A stretch of DNA of 64,000 nucleotides from Ectocarpus siliculosus (lineage: Eukaryota; Sar; Phaeophyceae; Ectocarpales; Ectocarpaceae), in NCBI GenBank assembly GCA_000310025.1, contig FN649749.1:367765-431764 (forward strand). The letters run 5' to 3'. Below, piece after piece: positions 1-10,892 of the stretch. The translations under genes were made by a program, and so were the position numbers. Position 1 is the stretch's first letter. Each line of letters opens with the position of its first letter. The notes under the pieces were generated by a model. That model was given only the letters and a program-made list of their open reading frames with translations. It was not told where the DNA came from and did not search any database.

Positions 1-1087
1 TTTTTTCCCCCCCCCCCCCTTTTCCCGGGGTACAGGGCGGGGGGCCCCCCCCAACCTTAAAGGGGGGGGGGGTTTAAAATTATTCGCAACCCCTTCTTCC
101 CGGGGCCCTTTGGGGGCCCTTTTAAATTTCCCATCCAACCGCCGTCACATTTTTTAAAAAAAAGGCCCTCCCCAAAAAAAATTCCAATCCAGGGGGGGGG
201 GGGGGGGGGGGGCTAAACCGCCGCCGCGGTGGCTCTTCGTCTCTGCCCAGCAGCAAAACGTCGTCACTGCTCTACACTCGCACGCCCTTCTTCTTCCTCC
301 CAATACCACTTGTCCGTGGATCCGCGCGTGACATCAGGGGCAAATTTGCAAAGAGCAAGAGGTCGAGGGGTTCGAGGTACTACCACTGCTCTTGCTGCTG
401 ATGATGCTGATGATGACGATGCTGCTGTATGTTTTTCACCCAGGAACGAAAAATAAACATGTTACAAGCTCACCATCTCTCCGTTCGTCGTCAGTACACA
501 TGATTGCTGATGTACGCTGTGCTCGTTTCGGCAGATAGCCGGAAAACCAGACCTTAAGGTAAAGAGAAGGAGTGGGCCAACACACCGACCACGTCGACCA
601 ACTGAGGGTTGGATACGCATACGCATAGGCGCGAAGATGAAAGTCTCTCCAACAACATCAACGTCAACCCGAATTTAAACCTTTTTTTTTTTTCAACCCC
701 CCCCCCCCCCNNAATTTTTTCCCAACAATTTAACATTAACCGGAATTTTAACCCTTTTTTTTTTTTAACCCCCCCCCCCCCCCCCCCCCCCCAAACTGTT
801 CCTGCTGCTCTTGTTCGCCACTTTGGCAGGCACTTTAATTTCAAGAGAGGGACGAAGAAGACCAAAAGAGCCTGGAAAAGGGAAGGAAATCTGGCGCCAT
901 GATCGACATATCCCTCGCTCCTCCCTTCTTACCGGCTCTTGAGGCAGAAGCGTGAGCAAAAGTTCTTGTACCAGCCTGGCTAGACGCCTGAGATAGATCA
1001 CCTTCTGTGACCGTGCGTGTGTGACTTTTATCTTCAACCGGAGCGAGATTGGACTTGTAGGTATCGTAGGTGTACAATACAGCAGTT
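1..1087. other. Low-quality contig end, no gene recognised
   Basis: The first 220 bases and about 680-800 are long C, G, A and T homopolymers, with two undetermined bases at about 711-712. This looks like low-quality read-end sequence or simple repeat, not coding DNA. The short open frames here are dominated by homopolymers or are antisense shadows. Part of the promoter and 5' UTR of the gene that starts at 1088 must lie within the last few hundred bases, but I see no clear core promoter motif. Confidence 0.6.
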
Positions 1088-4000
1088 ATGGCGAGTTACA
1101 GGAGTATAGGATATTTGTGCGTGGTGCTCTTCTTGGTGCACCTGCTAGCAGCCAACGATGTAGAAGCTTTCCTGCTGCGGCCACCAGCACATCAGCAGCA
1201 GAACCGACGAGTTAGCACCGAGCTGAGTGCTGCTCAGAGTCAAAGGTGAAGCCCGTGTCTTGTTTGGTCCTTTCGTCTCGTTGCTGTGCACAGCAGTTCG
1301 ACGTTGCCCCGCGCCATGTTTTGCCTCATAATGTGCATGCTAGCGAATCTCCAAGGTTTCCATGGCCACCGCTGCTCCGTTGTGCCCGCCGCTGGTGCCA
1401 TCTTGTTGGCTCTTGTACTGCAATGATCGGATGTACTCTGCGGTATTTGGTGTCTCTGAGCTTGGGCGGGCGGGGGGCGATGCTGACTTGCATGCGTTGA
1501 GGTTGAGATGGAGCGACTTCTCAACGTTTTGCTGTTCTCTCTCCCTCCCTCATCATGTTCTCCGCGTGCCTGGAATGAAATAAACATGGCAGCATCACCC
1601 ACTACCGGAGGACGTATCATAACTTCCGCCTGGGTAAGTCGCAAGGAGCAAAGGGCGAGACCAACCAGTTCCATGTGGAGCCCGACTTGCCCGCCGTCGA
1701 TGAAGAACTTCTCGAACAAGAGACGTTTTTCTCCCTGTCCGGGTCCATTACCAAGGTGTGTGCGCGGGTGGTGTTTCCGAAAAGTCACGTACCACCCACG
1801 TGGAAACAAACCAGCACAAGACTTGACTTGGCAGTTCGTGTTGAAGTGCACAATCCTTTTGAGCAGCAGTGCAAGTCTAGTGGCTAGTACGCCGGCCGGA
1901 TCCAATCCACATGCGCTAAGTCGAGGTTTGTAATCTCTTTGCTAAGGACTCCGTTGCTGCCGAGATTGGTACATGAGGAACAGCAGTTCGGGGAGAAAAA
2001 ATGGATCACCTCCTGTTTTTGTATGTGTCGTACACGAAGTTGCAACTACACTTTCGACTTCCGTATCAAGTGGCTTGTGATCCCGTGAATCATCGAGACC
2101 CCGATTCCTGGTCAGCTCCTCGCAGGACGGCCCACCAACTCCTGTAGTATGCATACATGAGCCTGGGTAGATGTTTGACGCTGCGTAAAGCACGCCAAAT
2201 TGTGGCGGGGCGCACACCCATAGCATGTCCATCTCGAAAGGCAGAATCATGAAACATTTTCTGTTCTTGGCAATCCTCGAAACCACTATCTGCTAGTAAG
2301 TGCAGTCGCGATCGCGCAGTATGTGCGTCCCTCAGTATGTGCGTCCCTGCTGTTAGGTAAAGGCGGCACAAGACATGAACATCGCGTGTGTGCACGCGTA
2401 GCGCATAAGTACTGCTGTAGAGCCAATCCAACGGTATTGATGGATCACACGTTTGCTGTTGTACTGCGGTAATATCCAATGTTTCCATACCGCCTCTCAT
2501 CGACGTACATCGTAAGCAACTTCAACGAGTACCTGCCGGCCGTCTTGGGAAGGGAAGACGTGCCCCGCCAGTGACGACAGGTCCCGCACTGTGGGTGCTG
2601 CAATTTCAGCATTCTATACCAATTGTTGTATACGAGTGTGTGCATAGTAGTGGGTTGTTGTTAAAGTACCTGAAGCCGGCTGGTGTATGCATACCTGGAG
2701 ATAACGCTGTCGCTTTTTGCGTTCCCGCTCGCCACCGCTCATGATGGTTTTGGTCGTTCTCTCTCCCCAAGGTGATGGATGCGATCACGGGATACCGCAT
2801 CTCGTACAGCCGCTTCCGCCAAGGGTTCCACCGAGGAGCCAAGGGCGAAATCAGCGCCGTGACACATTTCATGACCGCTGCCCACGCGAAATTCATGCCC
2901 GTGTGAGTTTTTGAAGTAAAACAACAAACGGTATTCGACAGACGATTCTGGCCTACACATGCCCCGTGCCTGTACTGTAAACAGAACGGCGCACGTGATG
3001 GCCTGCAACAAGCGATGGTCGCTTGGAACAGCAACAGCCGGTCCGCCACGTGACTTGCGGCCGGAGTCACGCAGTGTCACGCAAATTTCTGATTTTTGTG
3101 GTTTGCGCCATATCCTTTCATATTCATGTGCAACATGCAACATGTCACAGGTACGTCGACGTGCCGAGGTCACGCAGAAGATGAACGTTGATATTGTGTT
3201 CTAGATAGGAGTCTTGTGCGTTAGGTACTGCTGTACATGTAGTAACGTCATAGACTCTTTAGAGAGATCTGTCTGCACGTTGGATGGTATAGTTTACGCA
3301 CCTCGCTACCCTCCACGGCACTCGTTAGAATGTAGGTTGCCGTTATGCATGTTTCTTTCATGGAGCACACAGGTATTTCGAGGGAAAGCCCTGGTCGACA
3401 TGTCGTACCCCCCAAAATTTGCATACTCCGCTGTGAATGTACATAGATGCACGCATGTGTCGTGGACGTTGTATCTGCCCACCGGGGGTTATGTTTGCCT
3501 TGGTCTTTAGTCTACCCCCTCCCCGGGGTTGCTAGCAAATAGATGAGAAAGAATGACAATGATTGGGCAGATTCCGTGCACCCCACATACTGCACCTATC
3601 TGCTGCTGTGACAGTGCTGTGCATACTTGTACTTGTCTTGGGATGCTGTGTTTGGAGATGAGTTTTGACGCCAGTTGCGTCTTGCGCCAATCGGGAAAGC
3701 ATCCGGAACGCCAGAAGACCTATGGCCTGCTGTACGTGCCGTTTGTCATTTCAGAATGATCGCGCAGGGATTCAATGGATTCCTCGTGTCATCGTTTTGC
3801 ATATTCGCGCAACACATGCAGTACTCATAGCAAAGGAAACATCATATAATTTCGCGTGGCGAATGATGTATCATAGGATGTTAATCGTTTTCGTTCGGTG
3901 TGGATCTATGTTGGTGTTTCTGCTCTGTTTTGAAGGGGTCAACGCGCAAACCTGATCCGCACCACTGCGGAGGCTAAGGCTGCCGGGGATATCGACACCC

Positions 4001-7000
4001 CAGTCACGAAGCTGCACGTGCACTTCGGATGCGGACGACTCGGCATGGGCTTGCTCTCCCCCGCCATGGCAAAGTCTGGACGTCCAGTGATCCTGATCGA
4101 CGGCCCTTTCGGAGACTACGAAGCGCTCGTCAAGGAGGGACACAAGACGGTCAACTTCTACGTCAACGGCGAGGTGAGGTACATGTAAATGTAACCGTAA
4201 GAGAGGAGGGGGCGTGGGCTGAAACTGAACTGCCAAGCACCGATGGGTAGTAACCGTGGACGCTGTAGTTACATCGGCAACACGTCATACTCGTTAACTA
4301 CATTACAAACTGCAGTTGGATCTTCCTTTGCAACCCGTCAGTGCGGGCGGAACAGGCCATGTTCGGGTGTTGGAGTCTTGGGGCTCAGTGAAGCTGCTCT
4401 ACACCCTCTCACCGGTGTTATGGGTGACCAGCATACGAAGTAGTAAGCACCATTGGTGGGTTCTGGCCCCCCACAAGGATGACACTGTTACGGTGTTCCT
4501 TCCCATCACACCAACCTCCTCATGTCCGGAATTGGCCTGCTGTGCTTGCATGCGCGTTGTGTCGCTCACAGCCGACGCTGACGGATGTGACCTTGATCAC
4601 GAGCGAAGCGGACCTGCCCGACGACCTATACAAGCCGGGGCTCAAGCTGTTCATCTGCTCGACTGACCCCGCCCTGCAGAGAAAGGCCGTGGACGCCTGT
4701 GACACTCTCACCACTTCACTTGGACCTGTGAGATGTACATGATCAGGAGACAGTACAGACGTACCCCAAGGTAGTAGATGGACGCACCCCTTCTTCCCAG
4801 GCGTTCTTATCGTACCTGTTGGGGACGAGTCGACGCGAGAGTTCACGTACAGGCCTCAATGGGACCCGTGGAAAGGCCGTAGTCCGCTTTGGAGATATTG
4901 ATTTGTTTCGACCGCTGGTCAAGGAGCACGGGAATAGTGTCAATTGTTGATATTGTACCCCTCCCAAGGGAACATGATACACACGACGTTTCGCGCTCGA
5001 CGCTTGCGGCAAGCTTTGAACTGTCGAAGGTTGTAGTGGGAGCAACGGGGCGAACGACTTTGCATCTGTCCGTGTGTTCCCTTCTACCTTGCGTGACCGA
5101 TTTGTGGATGCTTGTGTTTTGTTGCAGGTGATGCACAAGGTGGTCATGCCTCACTTCGACGTGGACAAGAGCCCCGGTGACCGCACCTACATCTACGGCT
5201 GCGAGAATGACCACGGGTATGCATACGGCATACGGCTATAGTACTTACTTGCTGCATGCGGTGTATAGGTCGTACTATGCAATAGGCCAGCATCGTTTTT
5301 TTGTCTGTGAAGCGCCACGCACGGCCGAAGTTTCTCCGTCGGGCGCTCCAACTTATGTACCGTTGATTTTCTTGTGGTTGGCAAAACTTATTGAGCTGAA
5401 GTATTCAGAGAACCAGTAGGCAAGCATGTCAGGAGGCTGCCCACTCATCTATGATTTCTCGCTTGTCCCGTTCTGGGACTCTCATGTAACCTTCGGTTAT
5501 TGCTGTTCGTTGGTGGAATGTACACTGCTGTTGTTCAATCAGGATGGTGGAAGAGCTGGGGGAGAAGCTGGAGGGCAAGGCGGAAGTTGTCACGTGCATG
5601 GTGAGCCGAAACACGGCTGGAAATTTCGGGAGGATCTTGGTTTCTTGCCGCAGCAGCAGATAGCCGTTTGCGCTGGTGGCACAGCGGTAGCCAGCCCCTC
5701 GCGAGATGGAAGCGCGTCAGCCACGGGGAGAATTGGACGTATTCACGCGGTCCTCCGCATTGCTTTGTGTGCTAATCGTTTTGGGGTCCCAACAAGCAGC
5801 GGTGTTGTTGTTTCGACCCTCGAAATCCTGCTGTTCCTGTCAATTCAAGGCTCAACCTCCTATGGACTATCGGCGATGACAGCAAGCGCGTACTGTACAG
5901 CGATTTTACCTCGATACACAGTGTGAACACAAACCACCCCGGTAGCCAACTGAGACGTGTTTGCTGACTTTCGGATTGCCCACAATTTGTTATATTTGAA
6001 GGTGGATCGAATCTGCACTGGGCGTGAGGTGACCGGCAACGACATCAAGGTCTCCGCTGAGCCGCACCTGGGAGAGGTGAGGCTGAGACTGACTGCTCTA
6101 GCTAGTGCTACACACTCGCTGTAGAATCGCGAAATGACTCGCCACAAGCACCTGGGGCCTCTGGCCGAATGAGTATCGTTAGACATGACCGGAAAGCGAT
6201 TGTGTCCCCCCGACAGGTAATGCTCTTGAAAGGGTGCATGTTATCTTGTGCATAGATTAGTTGTAATCGTCGGCGCTTCCTTGCGACTAGTGTGGTAACC
6301 TGTGTGACCCCTCCGGCCCCGCGCATGTTAACGCTTCCTGGATAAAAAATACCCGTTTTGTTTTTTTGTTATTTTCCCCTCGACCCTTGGAAACTCCCCT
6401 GGCGTGCTCTCTGCGCATATTTTTTGTGAACGCCTTGTGTAACCACTCCCGGGAAATCCAATGCACGCATGCCGGCCAACGTTGTCGCGGCCGTTGTGTT
6501 TGTGTTTCGCGTTGAAAACCTTTTTCCATCCACTTCACAATCGGGCACGTCCTTCCTGGTACCGTTGTACTGCTCCTAACAAAGACACGAGCTGCGTTGT
6601 GGCAGATGTGACGGTGTGATAAAGGGAAATTGCCGTATGTTAATGCTAGGTGTGCTAGACTCACGAAGCATGAAGGGAAATTCTTGTGCGTGCCGTCCGA
6701 CTGAGAAAAACGATCACATCAATCAACCCTTGTCAGTGTGGGAGGTGATGTGATGTGATGTCAAGGGGAAATGAGCGTAATTTCCTCGCTGAGGGCGAAC
6801 GGCGCAAGCTCCCCCAGTCGCCCTTCTCGTGCCTATCAACTTCTGTAGATGAGACTTTCTTTTTTCACGGAGCATTGGCAGACGTCAAGTATGGTACCTG
6901 GTGGATGACATGTTTGTCGTGCTCTCGACACTTGTCGTGATTGGAACAATCGAACGAACAGGTCGTGATCCTGCAGCCCCCTGTGGCAGCACCCCTCCCA

Positions 7001-10000
7001 GCCTTCGCCGGAGATAATGTGATGGTCCCGATGACCTACGGAGAGGCCAACTACTTCTGTCGGAGGAAGATCACCATGGTCAACGGTAAGTGGTTCTTCT
7101 GTTGTTGCTGAAGCTCGTGCTAAACCGCGCGTCGCGCGAAGTATCTTGAGATTTTCGAAGTCGAAAGGGGGCGATCTCATTGACGTGGAAGTACATGTAC
7201 CATGTTGCAGGTCTCTCGGTTGGTTTCCTAATACGCAAGGATTGGCCACACTCGCCTCTCTCTCATCACCCCTACCGGATCACGCGACGTCATTGATTCC
7301 CGCGAAATCTTCCGCTGCTTCTGTCATTGGTGGTGTGATCACTTGGTAGTTGATGAGAAGCCATTTGGCACTACTTCTTGCTCTTGCTCTGCGAGGTGCT
7401 GTTTCGGGGGTGTAATGTCTCCTCTCTCTCTCTCTCCCCCCCCCCCCTCCTACCCCGGTTCTTCTGTTGCCTTCTTTTTCTCCCATTTGCGAAACTCGGG
7501 GGGCGTTGCGCGTTGCACGCGTTGTGGTGGTGTTTTTAGGCATGCACACCACGTTGGCCTTCATCACGCTGTGCAGGTGAGCAAGCGGCAGGAGAGGGAC
7601 AAGGACTCGAGAGACTTTTGGACTTGTCCGACTTGCATTCACGTGACGGGGGGTTGTTATCTATTTCTGCGAGAATCGACGGAAAACCCATCCCAAATAC
7701 TGGCCTATTGCCTATTGCCTATTGCCTATTGCCTATTGCCCTGAGATAGCAGTTGTTATGGTTATTGCCCTGAGATAGCAGTTGTTATGGTTATTGCCCT
7801 GAGATAGCAGTTGTTATGGTTATTGCCATGAGATAGCAGTTGTTATGGTTATTGCCCTGAGACAGCAGTTGTTATGGTTATTGCCCTGAGATAGCAGTTG
7901 TTATGGTTAATATGAAGGCGGTTCGTTAGTTACCGACCCTGGCGTTTGTTCGAAAGGCACCAAATCCCTTGCACTGCTGTGGACAATACACGTAGTAGTG
8001 AAGGATAGTTGTTGGTCGCTGTGAGCGGGGGTTAAAGGAAAGGAAGACATTTTTTGACGGTGGGAATCTGCAAGCTTTTGGTTTCCCTCAAAGCGGAAGC
8101 GTTGTGATAAGGCCTTCGTCGCAGCTACGGTACTCTTGTGCAGACGTAGATAAAGTTGTTCCTATCAACAGAGATTGCACGCGCTTGCGGTACTGGATCC
8201 GTGCTACAGCATTTGTTTCTTTTTGACGGAGCCATGTGTTTTCTGTGCTACACGTGGTCGTGCCTTGTACTCTTGAGGTTCAGAAGCAGGCAGCTGGTGT
8301 GCCCTCTCCAACGCGTGCTTGTCTTCCATGTCTGTTTTCTGTTTGTCCAGGGAGGAATCGGGTGACCACCCCGGCGACCACAAGCTGCTCACCTGCAAGG
8401 ATGCCCCGCAAGACGTACAGGTGAGGTGAAGTCGAACTAGGTTATATGTGCCGCCAAACGGCATGTTGATGTTGTCGTTTAACTACACCTTGTCTTTCGT
8501 GTCGACGTCATGATTCACCTCTATCCTGTGTCATGGTACCTTCTAGAAAAAAATGTAACATTTCGGCGTGAGTGATTGTTGGAGGCCGTCGTGTCGTCTT
8601 GTGCTGGGGGCCGTTTTTGACGCACGCGTTGTGTCCTGTTCTGGTAGAGGGTCGAAATATCATGGTGTGAACAGGTATTGGATGTGTTCGCCGGCAGGGT
8701 GTGTCTCCTGTATAGCATGAACTCATCCCGATGCTGTCTTGCCATGGCGTCGGAAGACGAGCTTTGTTTGTCTACGTAGAGTCTCGTCGGATTTGAATGA
8801 CGCCTGTACCGAATTGTGTTCGATGCAGGACTCTATTTGGCACTGGGCTGTGGCTCGCCTTTTGCTGATTTTGTGGGAACACGACCACGAGATCATCCGG
8901 CACGCACACGGCTTGACCACGGATGATGAGGTGAGGGACGAGCGACTGAATGGAGGGGCCTTTTCTCTCTCGTTGGTTGTCGCACCTTGTCGAAGAGTCG
9001 CATACACCCGACCCAAGCGGTTAGGATTTGACGTGAGTTTTACGTTACGCCACGCTTACAATACGGGGCTTAGTTGACCGTGCCGTTCTGGCCACCCTCT
9101 GGCTGTTGTTTCCGGTGTTCGCCGAATCTGAAGGTTTGAGGTTTTTACAGACCTACGAGCGATCGATGGCAGCAACGACAAACACAAGCAATCCCATCCG
9201 AGGGATAGGCCGTCTTTTGGCTTGACCTTGGGGATGAAAGTGTTGTGCCATGTTTGGTCGTGAACAGGCAGAAAATACAGGGCTGGGTAGAAGAGAGCCC
9301 CGTATCCTTATTGAAACGCAGATTACCTCGGAGACCCTACAGTGGTCAATTCATGTTAGATCCGGTCGTTTGCCTATACACGATGCGCCGTATATATTTA
9401 GACAGCGTATGCATACAGTAGTACCGTACCGGAAAGCCGAACGAATCAGAAAGGGCTGTGTGGACCCTAACCCTAAAACCCTACGATCGTGACAAGAGTC
9501 GAAATGAAGATGAAAGACAAGGTGTAGGGTGTAGGGTGGAGAGAATAAAGAAAAAAGGGTATCTGGGTATCTGGGCTAATCTGCCTTTGCATTGCAGTAG
9601 TAAACCCCAAGATACGTAATGTATGCATACGGGTCCCCGTAGAAAATCAAGTTTTCTTTTCGCATGTGCTCACGGAGTCCATCTTCGCATGGATGCAATT
9701 CTGAAACGATATTTCCTTGATGTGGGTCCTTCCTCCCCGATCAAACTCTCCTTTCAGGTGTGTGAGAAGCTCATCGCGTACGCGCGCAGCTCGTTGAAAC
9801 GTTTCGACACGGTGGAAGACACGACCGGAAGGGTGCTCGCCGGGGGAGTGGCCAACCGCTGGAACACTCGCCTGAAGGTATGTACCGTGCTATGTACCTG
9901 CCTCGAGGCCGCAACATGGTAGTATGTCCCTGCCTTGAGGCATCGGGACTGCCGTATGCGGGCTTCGCTCGCATTGTTCTCGGTGGCTGTCGCAGGCTGG

Positions 10001-10892
10001 CTGGGCTGTCTTGGAGCTACTTTTTCTGTCGAGCCTAGCTGGCTCCAGAGGTTGGTTGATTGGTTATGATTCTATGTTCTGAGGTGATACCGTTCTGACG
10101 CATGCTGGACGCCATTTTCCTTGCTGTATGTATGAATATGTAGGTGGCTCTAAACTACCTGGACAGCCAGCCGAGGCCGGGCCAGATGGAGGCTCGCCTC
10201 CTCAAGATGTCTGGCGTCAAGTGAGTGTTGGGATACCCGTACTGTTGTCCCGCGGACGTTACGCGATGTGATTGTGATAGCATACAAAAGCAGAGGGGCA
10301 TAACGGAACGTTCACGTCATTGAGTAGACCGTTGGTCTGACTATCTAGGGGTGCAAGCCAAAGGATCAAAGCGTTAGTGCGTCAGGGCGTTTAGTGTGGT
10401 ATTCTTACTCCATTATATAGGATGTGGTATGGTGACACACGTAGCCCGTACACCTCTTACTTGTGTGGGGTTTTAGAGTGCGGTACTACAGAGCCTACTT
10501 GGTTTCACTTTCGAATATTGGTTTTGGTATTTATCACTAAATCCTGTCAATAGACCATCCATTCAACTGGATGAACATCACGAAAAATACGGATGCCGAG
10601 GCGGGGGGGGGGTAGCTGTGAATCCAATATTGCAATCCGTGTACCCTCGAGTGCTGCAAAACAATTTTGGATCATCGAATAGTCGCCGCCCTGCGTGTTG
10701 GTAGTAATCGCTTTTGGTACTATCGTATCATATATGGTATGCTGACTAGCTTGGTCGCGTTTTTTGCTGGTTCGTTGCCGTTTGTTGTGGTCGTGTTGGA
10801 ACACCAGGTACACGGATGTGGTGAGCAGCGTCAAGACCCTCGTCGAAGACAGCCACCGCTTCGTCGGGACCGCTCCCGTGTCACAGCCCTGA
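1088..10892 (+). CDS. M1PDH: Mannitol-1-phosphate dehydrogenase with N-terminal extension (15 exons)
   Basis: Reduces fructose-6-phosphate to mannitol-1-phosphate with NADH, the first step of mannitol synthesis in brown algae. Exons: 1088-1245, 1593-1755, 2772-2902, 3936-4173, 4572-4727, 5128-5216, 5543-5600, 6002-6076, 6962-7085, 7540-7576, 8351-8420, 8829-8930, 9758-9877, 10144-10220, 10808-10892. All are joined by GT-AG introns with matching phase and give 560 aa. The Rossmann motif GCGRLGMG lies at residues 182-189. The catalytic pattern of the polyol-specific long-chain dehydrogenase family, K-x4-N-x2-H, is intact as K392, N397 and H400 (KITMVNGMH). Residues 1-28 are a hydrophobic signal peptide ending VEAF, followed by a basic, Gln- and Ser-rich stretch. 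That resembles a heterokont bipartite plastid signal (inference). Residues of roughly 53-150 form an extension of unknown function, and such extensions are known in Ectocarpus M1PDHs. The catalytic exons are very secure. The join to exons 1-3 rests on phase and splice consensus only. Confidence 0.9.
7703..7908. repeat. Compound mini-satellite in M1PDH intron 10
   Basis: Five copies of a 7-bp unit (GCCTATT, 7703-7740) run directly into six head-to-tail copies of a 29-bp unit at 7735-7908, each containing CCTGAGATAGCAGTTGTTAT. The six copies are almost identical; I see only single-base variants in copies 4 and 5. The array lies wholly inside the intron between exons ending at 7576 and starting at 8351, so its length should not change the protein. 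Confidence 0.95.
9465..9483. repeat. Short telomere-like interstitial repeat
   Basis: CCCTAACCCTAAAACCCT in intron 12 of the M1PDH gene is about three degenerate units of a TTTAGGG-type telomere repeat. Further GTAGGGTG words follow about 45 bases downstream. It is too short to be a real telomere. It may be a scar of break repair or chance. Confidence 0.4.

Noticed and set aside
1240-1905. 221-codon minus-strand open frame
   Set aside because: It is antisense to exons 1-2 of M1PDH and the intron between them and has no recognisable domain. The plus-strand exon in the same place joins in phase to the rest of M1PDH.
7703-7908. CRISPR-like array
   Set aside because: Units are contiguous with no unique spacers, so it is a plain mini-satellite, and the genome is eukaryotic.
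9465-9483. True telomere or subtelomere boundary
   Set aside because: Only about three degenerate units, lying inside an intron of an intact gene.
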